Shown: positions 1 through 5,699 of the stretch, in pieces | How the letters are laid out: every line of letters starts with the position of its first letter | Numbering within the stretch: the first letter of the stretch is position 1 | Assembly: GCA_023422975.1 (NCBI GenBank) | Contig: JAFAGF010000001.1 | Coordinates: forward strand, 1 to 6,169 | Direction: 5' to 3' | Length of the DNA stretch: 6,169 nt | DNA from: Pseudomonadota bacterium | Lineage (GTDB): Bacteria > Pseudomonadota > Gammaproteobacteria > Burkholderiales > Burkholderiaceae_C | Translations under genes and position numbers: made by a program | The notes under the pieces: model-generated | The model's input: only the letters and a program-made list of their open reading frames with translations | The model's database searches: none | Told to the model about the DNA's origin: nothing

Positions 1-127
1 GGCTGGGCAGCAAATGAGCTGGCCTGTAGATGTGGCGTATCCGCTTTCTTCTGACTTGAGCCTGGAGGCACGATTCAATGACGACAGGCAATCGCAGACC
101 CTGCCATTGGATCGCTCGGGGCGCTAG
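1..127 (+). CDS. Fimbrial periplasmic chaperone, 3' end only (CsuC-like, chaperone 1)
   Basis: This is the last 41 codons of a gene entering from the left, read in frame 2 and ending at TAG 125-127. The tail resembles the C-terminal domain end of archaic pilus chaperones. A glycine followed by a Trp-Pro step (GQQMSWPV), then a beta-strand with an Asn-Asp turn (LEARFNDDRQSQTLPL), lines up with the end of the complete chaperone at 3833-4546 (GGYKRWQL, then FTATVNGQVQSWP). Its position directly before the usher is that of csuC before csuD in Csu-type operons. Chaperones of this family complete the fold of pilins in the periplasm by donating a beta-strand. The stop lies 50 nt inside the usher gene. 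Because only the tail is visible, the assignment rests on this short alignment plus context. It has no cysteine near its end, unlike chaperone 2. Confidence 0.72.
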   Translation, partial: AGQQMSWPVDVAYPLSSDLSLEARFNDDRQSQTLPLDRSGR

Positions 128-2474
128 CTTTTTTGGGCTGGCTACGGTTACAGCGTGGTCATGGGGGCAGGGTTGGGAAGGTGGCACCGCTGCTGTGCAG
201 TCCAACGCGCTTGTACAGTACGCCGCGCCCCAAGACATCACCTTGTATTTAGAGGTAGTGCTCAACCAAGTGCCATTGCACAAGATTGAACCCTTTCACT
301 GGCGTGCCAAGCAATTGTTTGCCGCACCCCAAACGTTGCGCGAACTGGGACTGGCATTGCCGCAAACAGAGGGTGCTGCGCTGCTTGCGCTGGATGACAT
401 ACCCGGGCTGCAATATGTCTACGATGAGGCAGACCAGCGTCTGACCTTGGAGGCTCCCGTCGCACTGCTGACCGGCCCGATGGCGCAATTTGGCTATGAG
501 CTGCCGCCGACGCCCAAGCTGGATCCGGCCACGCAAGCTCCCGGACTCTTGCTGAACTACGATCTCTATGGGCAGCGGAGCACGCAAAGTCGCAGTATCA
601 GCGGTTGGAACGAATTGCGATTGTTTGGCGTCGGCTCGGGTGTCTGGCGCTCCAGCAGCTTGCTTTTGTTTGCAGACAGTCCGCGCGGCAACTCGAACCA
701 GCGCAACATCCGGCTGGATACTGCCTGGCAAATGGATTTTCCGGACAGCATGGTGACGGTGACATTGGGCGATGCGTACAGCAGTGCATTGTCGTGGACG
801 CGCAGCATGCATTTTGGTGGGCTGCGCATCTCGCGCAACTTCGCCTTGCAGCCTTACCGGGTGACTGTTCCGCTGCAGTCTTTTGTCGGTGAGGCTGCAG
901 TGCCATCGGTGGTGGATTTGTATATCAACGGCATTCGAGAGGCGCAAAACCGGGTGAATCCGGGGCGGTTCGAGGTGCTAGGTGCCCCGGTGCTCAATGG
1001 CGCGGGGAGTGCGCAGATGGTCATCACCGACATAACGGGGCAAAGCCGCGTGGTCAATTTTTCGCTCTACAACAGCGCCAAATTGCTGCAACAGGGGCTG
1101 AGTGACTGGTCGGTGGAGGTTGGTACGCCTCGGCGCAACTATGGTTTGGATTCGTTTGCTTATGCAGCGTACACCATGGTGAGTGCGAGCGGGCGCTATG
1201 GGCTGAGCAACCGATTGACGATAGAGTCGCATGCCGAATCAGCGGATGGACTGCGTATGGCCGGTCTCGGTGGCTTGCTGCTGTTGGGGCAAACAGGTGG
1301 CGTGGTGCGCGCGTCGTATGCCGCCAGCCGCCATGATGCGCAGCGTGGGCAGCAGCGTAGCTTTGGCTACGAGTGGCAGGGCGCGGGAGTGAGTCTGAGT
1401 GTGGCAACGCAGGCACGCAGTGTGGCGTTCAGTGATGTGGCCAGCTTGGAGAAAGCCTCGTTGCCCCGGCGAACCCACCAAGCCTTTGTGGGACTGAATA
1501 TTGCGCATGGGCAGGTGGGGGTGAGCTATGTGCAACAAGACTATTGGGCCAGCCCGAATGCCCGTTATGCCGGACTGAGTTGGTCGCAGAACATGGGGCG
1601 GTATGGCAATCTTCACGCGGGTATCAACCGGGATTTACAAGGTGGTGGTGGAACGACCGCTTACCTTTACTGGTCGCTGCCATTGGAGCGGCATCGGCAG
1701 CTCTGGGTGAGCACGCGGCACCAAGGGCAGGGGAGCCATGCTGCTGCAGTGGGGGCGATGCAGTCTTTGCCGGGGGATCGTGATGGCTGGGGCTGGCGGG
1801 TAGAGGCCGGCGCGGGCGAGCAGGCAGGTGGGCGAGCTGAAGTCAGCCAGCTTACGCGCTATGGGCAGTGGCGCGCCGGGTTGGAGCAGCAGTGGGGGGA
1901 GCGCACCGGAATCACAACCTATATAGGTGCCAGCGGTGGTCTGCTGTGGATGCAAGGGCACGTGTTTCCCATGCGCCGTGCGCATGATGCCTTTGCCCTC
2001 GTTTCTACAGATGGTGTTGCGAATGTCCCAGTGAAACTGGAAAACCGTTTGGTTGGCAGCACGGATGAGGATGGGCACTTGCTGGTGACACCGCTGATCG
2101 CCTGGGAGAACAACAATCTGTCGATTGATCCGCTGGAGTTGCCTGAGGATGTTCGCATTGACCGCGTACAGATGATGGCGGTGCCTGCTACGGGCAGTGG
2201 TACTTTGGCGCGTTTTCCCATGTCTCCCGTCGTGGTGGTGGAGCTGGCTGTGCGAGATGCGCATGGTGCTTGGGTGCCTGCAGGCACCCGCGTGCAGCTT
2301 GAGGCTGGTGAGCAGTCTGCGGTTGTGGGGTATGACGGGCGTGTGTATTTGCAAAATCCACCTGCAGGTGCGCGGCTGTCGCTAGAGCTGCCTGCAGGCC
2401 TGTGCCAGGTACAGCTGCCACAGCATTGGCCCGAACGCGGGCGTGTTGATGTGGGGATACTGTCATGCCAATAA
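78..2474 (+). CDS. Outer membrane fimbrial usher (CsuD-like, archaic/sigma type)
   Basis: This 798-residue protein would form the outer-membrane pore that recruits chaperone-subunit complexes and secretes the growing fimbria. Approximate layout: basic N-terminus and hydrophobic stretch (1-35, signal peptide, cleavage site unclear); periplasmic N-terminal domain (53-150, LYLEVVLNQ, LRELGL); 24-strand barrel (about 160-620); plug domain within it (about 268-330, FVGEAAVPSVVDLYING and VNPGRFEV); CTD1 (630-712) with the family signature VKLENRLVGSTDEDGHLL and an IDPLELPEDV strand; and CTD2 (718-798) with Cys776 and Cys797, a likely disulfide. Length is slightly below the usual 800-850. ATG 78 is preferred because GGAGG sits 9 nt upstream and no later start would keep a signal peptide. 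The 50-nt overlap with chaperone 1 and 10-nt overlap with the adhesin indicate one operon. The family is secure; the Csu subtype comes from the SCPU partner. Confidence 0.95.
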   Translation: MTTGNRRPCHWIARGASFFGLATVTAWSWGQGWEGGTAAVQSNALVQYAAPQDITLYLEVVLNQVPLHKIEPFHWRAKQLFAAPQTLRELGLALPQTEGAALLALDDIPGLQYVYDEADQRLTLEAPVALLTGPMAQFGYELPPTPKLDPATQAPGLLLNYDLYGQRSTQSRSISGWNELRLFGVGSGVWRSSSLLLFADSPRGNSNQRNIRLDTAWQMDFPDSMVTVTLGDAYSSALSWTRSMHFGGLRISRNFALQPYRVTVPLQSFVGEAAVPSVVDLYINGIREAQNRVNPGRFEVLGAPVLNGAGSAQMVITDITGQSRVVNFSLYNSAKLLQQGLSDWSVEVGTPRRNYGLDSFAYAAYTMVSASGRYGLSNRLTIESHAESADGLRMAGLGGLLLLGQTGGVVRASYAASRHDAQRGQQRSFGYEWQGAGVSLSVATQARSVAFSDVASLEKASLPRRTHQAFVGLNIAHGQVGVSYVQQDYWASPNARYAGLSWSQNMGRYGNLHAGINRDLQGGGGTTAYLYWSLPLERHRQLWVSTRHQGQGSHAAAVGAMQSLPGDRDGWGWRVEAGAGEQAGGRAEVSQLTRYGQWRAGLEQQWGERTGITTYIGASGGLLWMQGHVFPMRRAHDAFALVSTDGVANVPVKLENRLVGSTDEDGHLLVTPLIAWENNNLSIDPLELPEDVRIDRVQMMAVPATGSGTLARFPMSPVVVVELAVRDAHGAWVPAGTRVQLEAGEQSAVVGYDGRVYLQNPPAGARLSLELPAGLCQVQLPQHWPERGRVDVGILSCQ
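2272..2399. repeat. Three CCTGCAGG-centred palindromes near the 3' end of the usher gene
   Basis: A perfect 18-bp palindrome, GGGTGCCTGCAGGCACCC, lies at 2272-2289; a 12-bp one, CACCTGCAGGTG, at 2359-2370; and a 10-bp one, GCCTGCAGGC, at 2390-2399. All share the same 8-bp core in the same reading frame, encoding Pro-Ala-Gly three times in CTD2 of the usher. The first can fold into a 7-bp stem with a TGCA loop about 175 nt before the adhesin start. This may be only a side effect of repeated PAG turns with identical codons. Confidence 0.5.
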
Positions 2475-3469
2475 TTTCGGTGATATCGACTTTTTCGACT
2501 TTGTGGCGCGGCTTGAGCAAGGCTGCTGTGCTGGCGGGCGTGTTGTACGGTGGCGCAGGCACCGAAGCCCAAGCTCAGTCGTGCTACTACCACGGTGCGT
2601 TTGGCATGAACTTTGGCACCGTGAGCAGCAGCGGTGGCTCAGCCACTTCGTCGATCACGTATACCTGTGCACCAAGCTATAGCGGGCAGACTTACTACTA
2701 CCAAATCTGTGTGTATATCGGGCCTGGTGATTGGAGCGTGGGGCAGCCCACGCGCCGCATGACCAACTACAACGGCTCCTTTTTGCACTACGACCTTTTT
2801 TCAGACCCGGTGCATACCCAGCGTATTGGTGCACCGGGCAGCACGCCGGTTTATCAGGTATTTATGGCGGTGCCACCGGGTACGCAGCAAAGCGGCTCAG
2901 CCCCTATTTACGGGAAGGTGTATGCCGGGCAAGCGGTCTCAGCGGTGAACAGCTACCAAGAACAAGGCTTGCAAGGCCTGCTGCGTTACCGTTATGACAC
3001 AGCGGCTTTTCCCAACTCCTACGACTGCTCCACCGGAGGCAGTGGCGGGGGTAGTGTGGGTTTTCATTCTTCGGGCGTGCTGGCGGTCTACGAAAATAAC
3101 TGCACGGTCAGTGCCACAGACCTGATATTTGGCCAGGTGCCTCCGCCTACGACGGCCCGTTATGCACATTCCTTCATCAGCGTGCGCTGTGCACCGGGCA
3201 CTCCGTGGAAAGTGAGTCTGGACAAGGGGCAGTACTTTGATGGGAACACGCGACGCATGGCTGGAAAAGGTGGCTTTGTTCGCTATGAGCTTTATCAAAA
3301 TGAGCATGCTTTTTTGGTCTGGGGCGATGCCGAGGCGGATATGGTGGCTGGCGTCAGTGATGAAAGCGGTGGCCCGGTAATCTTGACTGTGTATGGGGAG
3401 GTGCCGCCCCAGCCGGATGCGGAGATGGGCAGTTACTTGGATACTGTCGTAGTCACGCTGCATTATTAG
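2465..3469 (+). CDS. Two-domain SCPU fimbrial tip adhesin (CsuE-like)
   Basis: This 334-residue secreted protein is built of two spore-coat-U (SCPU) domains. Signal peptide: residues 1-37, hydrophobic core around 19-31, cleavage after TEAQA. Domain 1 (about 38-188) holds FGMNFGTV, Cys40, Cys68, Cys82, Cys188 and a Tyr-rich strand (TYYYQICVYIG). A Gly/Ser linker follows (189-197). Domain 2 (about 205-334) is textbook SCPU: NNCTVSATDLIFG, ISVRCAPGTPWKVSL, RRMAGKGGFVRYELYQ, LTVYGEV and a final DTVVVTLHY strand, with Cys213 and Cys242. In Csu fimbriae the two-domain subunit (CsuE) caps the fibre and binds surfaces through hydrophobic loops of the N-terminal domain; tip placement here is inferred from that architecture and from its position just after the usher. 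ATG 2465 lies inside the usher's last codons, with GGGGA about 8 nt upstream, so the two are probably translationally coupled. Confidence 0.88.
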   Translation: MPIISVISTFSTLWRGLSKAAVLAGVLYGGAGTEAQAQSCYYHGAFGMNFGTVSSSGGSATSSITYTCAPSYSGQTYYYQICVYIGPGDWSVGQPTRRMTNYNGSFLHYDLFSDPVHTQRIGAPGSTPVYQVFMAVPPGTQQSGSAPIYGKVYAGQAVSAVNSYQEQGLQGLLRYRYDTAAFPNSYDCSTGGSGGGSVGFHSSGVLAVYENNCTVSATDLIFGQVPPPTTARYAHSFISVRCAPGTPWKVSLDKGQYFDGNTRRMAGKGGFVRYELYQNEHAFLVWGDAEADMVAGVSDESGGPVILTVYGEVPPQPDAEMGSYLDTVVVTLHY

Positions 3470-3508
3470 GGCGGGTGCTGGCGTTCACCAGCCGCTGCAG
3501 TGGCACTG

Positions 3509-3514
3509 AAGGAG
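3509..3514 (+). promoter_or_regulatory. Ribosome binding site deciding the start of the mini-SCPU gene
   Basis: AAGGAG ends 7 nt before ATG 3522 and 4 nt before the overlapping GTG 3519. The spacing favours ATG 3522. This strong site shows that the small gene is translated on its own account rather than being a leftover. Confidence 0.65.
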
Positions 3515-3521
3515 CGATGTG

Positions 3522-3827
3522 ATGCGTAAAAAGATGATGTTTTTTTTGCTGCTTGGCATGGCTTCTTCGCCTGTATGGTGTGCGGGCACCTTGAGCGCAC
3601 CCGTGGTGGTGCAGCTGACGGTGCTGGAGCGCTGCTCCTTGCGTGAGCACCAGCCCAGCCGCCGCAAAGGCGGGGTGCATGGGCTGGAAATTCGTTGCTC
3701 GCCCAGCGTGGCAAAAATGGTGTCTGTGGGGCAGGCGCGGGCGCCGCAGGCGGTGAAGGCCAACACGTCCCAGCCGTTGCCGCAGGACACACCCGCAGCA
3801 ACGAATTTGGTGGCGGTGGTGTTTTGA
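3522..3827 (+). CDS. Small secreted protein resembling a truncated SCPU pilin
   Basis: A 101-residue protein of uncertain function. Residues 1-21 are a signal peptide (MRKKMM, then a Phe/Leu-rich core, SPVWCA). The rest carries the two ends of an SCPU domain without its middle. TLSAPVVVQLTVLERCSL (Cys38) matches the N-terminal donor-strand region and first Cys strand. GLEIRCSPSVAKMVSVG (Cys59) matches the second Cys strand. ATNLVAVVF matches the closing strand. Between them the usual R-M, YELY, W-G and VYG segments are missing, so it is about 50-70 residues shorter than a full domain. It sits 52 nt after the adhesin and 5 nt before chaperone 2, inside the operon. It could be a specialised minor subunit, an assembly regulator or terminator, or a decaying pilin copy. 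The intact reading frame, RBS and signal peptide argue against simple decay. A T8 tract covers codons 7-9. Confidence 0.7.
   Translation: MRKKMMFFLLLGMASSPVWCAGTLSAPVVVQLTVLERCSLREHQPSRRKGGVHGLEIRCSPSVAKMVSVGQARAPQAVKANTSQPLPQDTPAATNLVAVVF
3540..3547 (+). repeat. T8 homopolymer tract just inside the mini-SCPU gene
   Basis: Eight consecutive T bases follow ATGATG at codons 5-6 and encode Phe-Phe and the start of Leu in the signal peptide. It is the longest single-base run noted in this GC-rich window; other T runs, at 129-134, 2796-2801 and 3310-3315, are six long. Loss or gain of one T shifts the frame. Loss of one T leads to a TGA soon afterwards, still within the first third of the gene. 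Such tracts can cause slipped-strand switching, but eight is near the lower limit for this, so any function is inference. Confidence 0.45.
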
Positions 3828-3832
3828 TAGCC

Positions 3833-4546
3833 ATGCGCTTTTGGCACTACAGCCTTGCGGCGATGGCCATGGCAGGTGTGGCGGCGCAGGCCGAGGATTT
3901 GGACATTGAGCCGGTGTCCATGCGTATGGCACCTGAGGAATCTTCGTCGTCGCTATGGATCTCGAATGTTAGCCAGCAGTCGGTGCAGATGACTGCCCGG
4001 GTGTTTATTTGGCTGCAGCAGGGTGGTGATGAAGTGCTGCTGCCGACAGATGATGTGGTGCTCAGCCCGCCGTGGGTGAACATTCTGCCGGGCGTGCAGC
4101 AGCGTGTGCGTGTCATGCGCTTGAATGGCGCGGCGCAGACGCTGCAAGAGCGCAGTTACCGCATCATTGTTGATGCACAAAACACGCAGCCGCCGCAAAG
4201 CGCAACGCGGTATTCATTGCCTCTGTTTTTGAATATGCAAGGCTCTGCCTTGGTGGCTCTGCAACTGTGCCTGTCTGGCGAAGATGTCGCGCACAGCTGG
4301 CTGCGTATCCACAATGCAGGCCAGCACCATGCCAAGCTAGTGGACTTGCAGTACCTGCCGGGTGTGGGGGCTGAGGCGCAAGTCTTGATGTCGGAGCTGG
4401 CAGGCTATGTGCTGCCAGGTGGCTACAAGCGCTGGCAGTTGGATGGTTCTGCTGCGGAGTTTGCTGCTGGGCAATTCACGGCCACGGTGAATGGGCAGGT
4501 GCAGTCGTGGCCTGCGGTCATGTGTCTGGATGCGCCAGCGCCCTAG
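3833..4546 (+). CDS. Fimbrial periplasmic chaperone, complete (CsuC-like, chaperone 2)
   Basis: A 237-residue pilus-assembly chaperone. Signal peptide 1-20 (cleavage after AAQA). The N-terminal Ig-like domain (21-115) has LWISN (41-45), the RVFIW strand (56-60), LSPPWVNILPG (77-87), the RVRVM G1 donor strand (91-95) and the hallmark ERSYRIIVD (106-114). A RYSLPLF motif (126-132), typical of archaic chaperones, opens domain 2, which ends with GYVLPGGYKRWQL (191-203) and TATVNGQVQSWP (216-227). Cys146 and Cys231 could form a disulfide within domain 2. ATG 3833 is chosen because it begins a clean signal peptide; the frame is open further upstream (from 3695) but that part gives non-secretory sequence inside the mini-SCPU gene. 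It has no strong RBS and starts 5 nt after the preceding stop, so coupling is likely. As the second chaperone of the operon, it may serve the mini-SCPU protein. Confidence 0.92.
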   Translation: MRFWHYSLAAMAMAGVAAQAEDLDIEPVSMRMAPEESSSSLWISNVSQQSVQMTARVFIWLQQGGDEVLLPTDDVVLSPPWVNILPGVQQRVRVMRLNGAAQTLQERSYRIIVDAQNTQPPQSATRYSLPLFLNMQGSALVALQLCLSGEDVAHSWLRIHNAGQHHAKLVDLQYLPGVGAEAQVLMSELAGYVLPGGYKRWQLDGSAAEFAAGQFTATVNGQVQSWPAVMCLDAPAP

Positions 4547-4582
4547 GCTGCTGGCGTACAACATGGTGCGTTAGGCGCTGGC
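4533..4582. terminator. Possible bidirectional hairpin between convergent genes
   Basis: Two competing stems share one arm. CGCCAGCGCC (4533-4542) pairs with GGC plus GCTGGCG (4546-4548, 4550-4556), giving a 10-bp stem with one bulged T and a 3-nt loop. GCCAGCGCC (4534-4542) also pairs perfectly over 9 bp with GGCGCTGGC (4574-4582), which starts on the base next to the fghA stop. The site lies between the two converging stops. Neither strand has a T-run after the stem, so it is not a canonical intrinsic terminator. It could slow polymerase or protect 3' ends of both mRNAs. Confidence 0.35.
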
Positions 4583-5455
4583 TCAGGCCTGGGGCGCTTG
4601 CAGCTGCTGCGCGTGGTGGCGCAGGTGGTCGTCGATAAAGCTCTGGATGAAGTAGTAGCCGTGGTCATAGCCGCCTTGGCGGCGCAGGGTCAGGGGCTGG
4701 CCCACCTTGGCGCATGCGGCCTCGAACGCTTCGGGCAGCAATTGCTTTTCGTGCAGGAATTTGTCGGCCATGCCTTGGTCGATCAGTATGCCGGCGGGGT
4801 AGGGGGCTTTGCCCTGCTTTTCCATCAGCAGCGTGGCGTCGTGCTGTGCCCATACGGCGCGGTTGTCACCCAGATAGCCGGTGAAGGCTTTTTCGCCCCA
4901 AGGGCAGTTGCTGGGGTTGGCGATGGGGGCAAAGGCCGAGACGCTTTGGAACTTGCCCGGGTGGCGCAGCGCCAGTGTGAGTGCGCCGTGGCCGCCCATG
5001 CTGTGGCCAAAGATGCCCAAGCGCTGCATGTCAATCGGCAGGTAGCGGCCCAGCATGGGCAGCAGCTCATCGATGAGGTAGCTTTCCATGCGCCAGTTGC
5101 GCTCCCACGGCGCTTGCTGGGCGTTCAGGTAAAAGCCTGCGCCCACGCCAAAGTCCCAGCTATCGGCTTCACCGACCACCTTGGCGCCACGCGGGCTGGT
5201 GTCGCAGGTGATGAGGGCCAGGCCCAGCTCAGCAGCCATGCGCTGGGCGCCGGCTTTGACCATGAAGGTTTCTTCGGTGCAGGTCAGGCCAGCGAGGAAC
5301 AGCAGGGCGGGCACTTTCTCGCCCATGATGGCCTTGGGTGGCAGGTAGACCGAGAACTTCATGGCCAGACCAATCTCGCGCGAGTCGTGCTGGTAGTAGC
5401 GCTGGGCACCGCCAAAGCAGGCGTGGGCATTGACCAGTTCAAAAGGGGTAGACAT
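4583..5455 (-). CDS. fghA: S-formylglutathione hydrolase
   Basis: A 290-residue cytosolic alpha/beta-hydrolase of the esterase D family. It hydrolyses S-formylglutathione to formate and glutathione, the second step of glutathione-dependent formaldehyde detoxification after the dehydrogenase AdhC/FrmA. The nucleophile elbow is GHSMGG (150-155) with Ser152. The triad is probably completed by Asp226 (ILIDQG) and His265 (GGYDHGYYF). Other family signatures are LAGLTCTEETF (54-64, with conserved Cys59), DTSPRG (85-90), WDFGVGAGFYLNA (100-112) and NPSNCPWGEKAF. Length is normal (about 275-290). The start at 5455 follows AGGAG with a 6-nt spacer; an upstream in-frame start at 5506 adds 17 residues lacking family similarity. 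It converges on chaperone 2 with a 36-nt gap, and no dehydrogenase gene is next to it within this window. The synonym frmB is used in enterobacteria. Confidence 0.97.
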   Translation of the reverse strand: MSTPFELVNAHACFGGAQRYYQHDSREIGLAMKFSVYLPPKAIMGEKVPALLFLAGLTCTEETFMVKAGAQRMAAELGLALITCDTSPRGAKVVGEADSWDFGVGAGFYLNAQQAPWERNWRMESYLIDELLPMLGRYLPIDMQRLGIFGHSMGGHGALTLALRHPGKFQSVSAFAPIANPSNCPWGEKAFTGYLGDNRAVWAQHDATLLMEKQGKAPYPAGILIDQGMADKFLHEKQLLPEAFEAACAKVGQPLTLRRQGGYDHGYYFIQSFIDDHLRHHAQQLQAPQA

Positions 5456-5699
5456 GGAGAACTCCTGAAAAAGTAGCTGTTTGCGCGCCGTATGCTTGGA
5501 CTTCAAATGGCTTTGTATCTGAAGTTGAGCATAGACGAGCGCTAGCTGCTCTTGTTTTTATAAGGTGGGCGGAATGCCTCCAGTGTAGAGCGTGTGGCAC
5601 TGCGCAGAAACTGTGGGTGTTTGGCTTGCAGCGCTGTCCTACCCGGGGTATGCGGTGCTGCGCAGATGATGGGCGCTTTGCTGTTGCGGGAGTTTTGGC
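5456..5699. promoter_or_regulatory. Divergent intergenic region between fghA and the membrane-protein gene
   Basis: These 244 bases must hold promoters for both flanking genes unless transcription comes from outside. Visible elements are: the fghA RBS (CTCCT at 5462-5466, AGGAG on the minus strand); a 6-bp inverted repeat ACTTCA/TGAAGT at 5500-5505 and 5520-5525; an AT-rich patch at 5555-5563 giving TATAAG (5559-5564, +) or TATAAA (5562-5557, -) as -10-like hexamers but with no convincing -35 at 16-18 bp on either strand; and CTGCGCAGA repeated at 5600-5608 and 5658-5666. GGGAG (5688-5692) is the RBS for the gene at 5700. No RNA gene or credible extra ORF was seen. The exact promoters cannot be assigned. 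Confidence 0.4.
5500..5525. promoter_or_regulatory. Candidate operator-like inverted repeat upstream of fghA
   Basis: ACTTCA (5500-5505) and TGAAGT (5520-5525) are perfect 6-bp arms with a 14-bp spacer; two further symmetric pairs lie just inside (AT at 5507-5508 against AT at 5517-5518). The dyad is 45-70 bp upstream of the fghA start. Spacing between arm centres is about two helical turns, which suits a dimeric regulator, but no regulator gene is in view and the motif matches no site I can name. Confidence 0.25.

Noticed and set aside
3477..3492. Hairpin GCTGG/CCAGC between adhesin and mini-SCPU genes
   Set aside because: Five base pairs with no T-run. It is too weak to call an attenuator, although it lies in the only sizeable gap in the fimbrial operon.
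3519..3521. GTG start for the mini-SCPU gene
   Set aside because: Only 4 nt separate it from the RBS; ATG 3522 has the better 7-nt spacing.
3537..3593. Lipoprotein signal for the mini-SCPU protein (Cys20)
   Set aside because: The residue before the cysteine is Trp, which does not fit a lipobox.
3695..3832. N-terminal extension of chaperone 2 to an upstream start
   Set aside because: The extension lies within the mini-SCPU gene, is Gly/Ala-rich and would bury the signal peptide that starts at 3833.
4598..5476. A 292-codon + strand ORF opposite fghA
   Set aside because: It is antisense to a fully convincing enzyme gene with intact catalytic motifs. Its product is Val/Ala/Gly/Gln-rich with no recognisable fold, typical of shadows in high-GC DNA.
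5456..5506. Longer fghA start with 17 extra residues
   Set aside because: AGGAG sits directly upstream of 5455, and the family normally starts near the MSTPFELV-like segment.
5537..5559. Intrinsic terminator (GAGC/GCTC stem followed by TTGTTTTT)
   Set aside because: The stem is only 4 bp with a 7-nt loop, and no + strand gene just upstream would need it.
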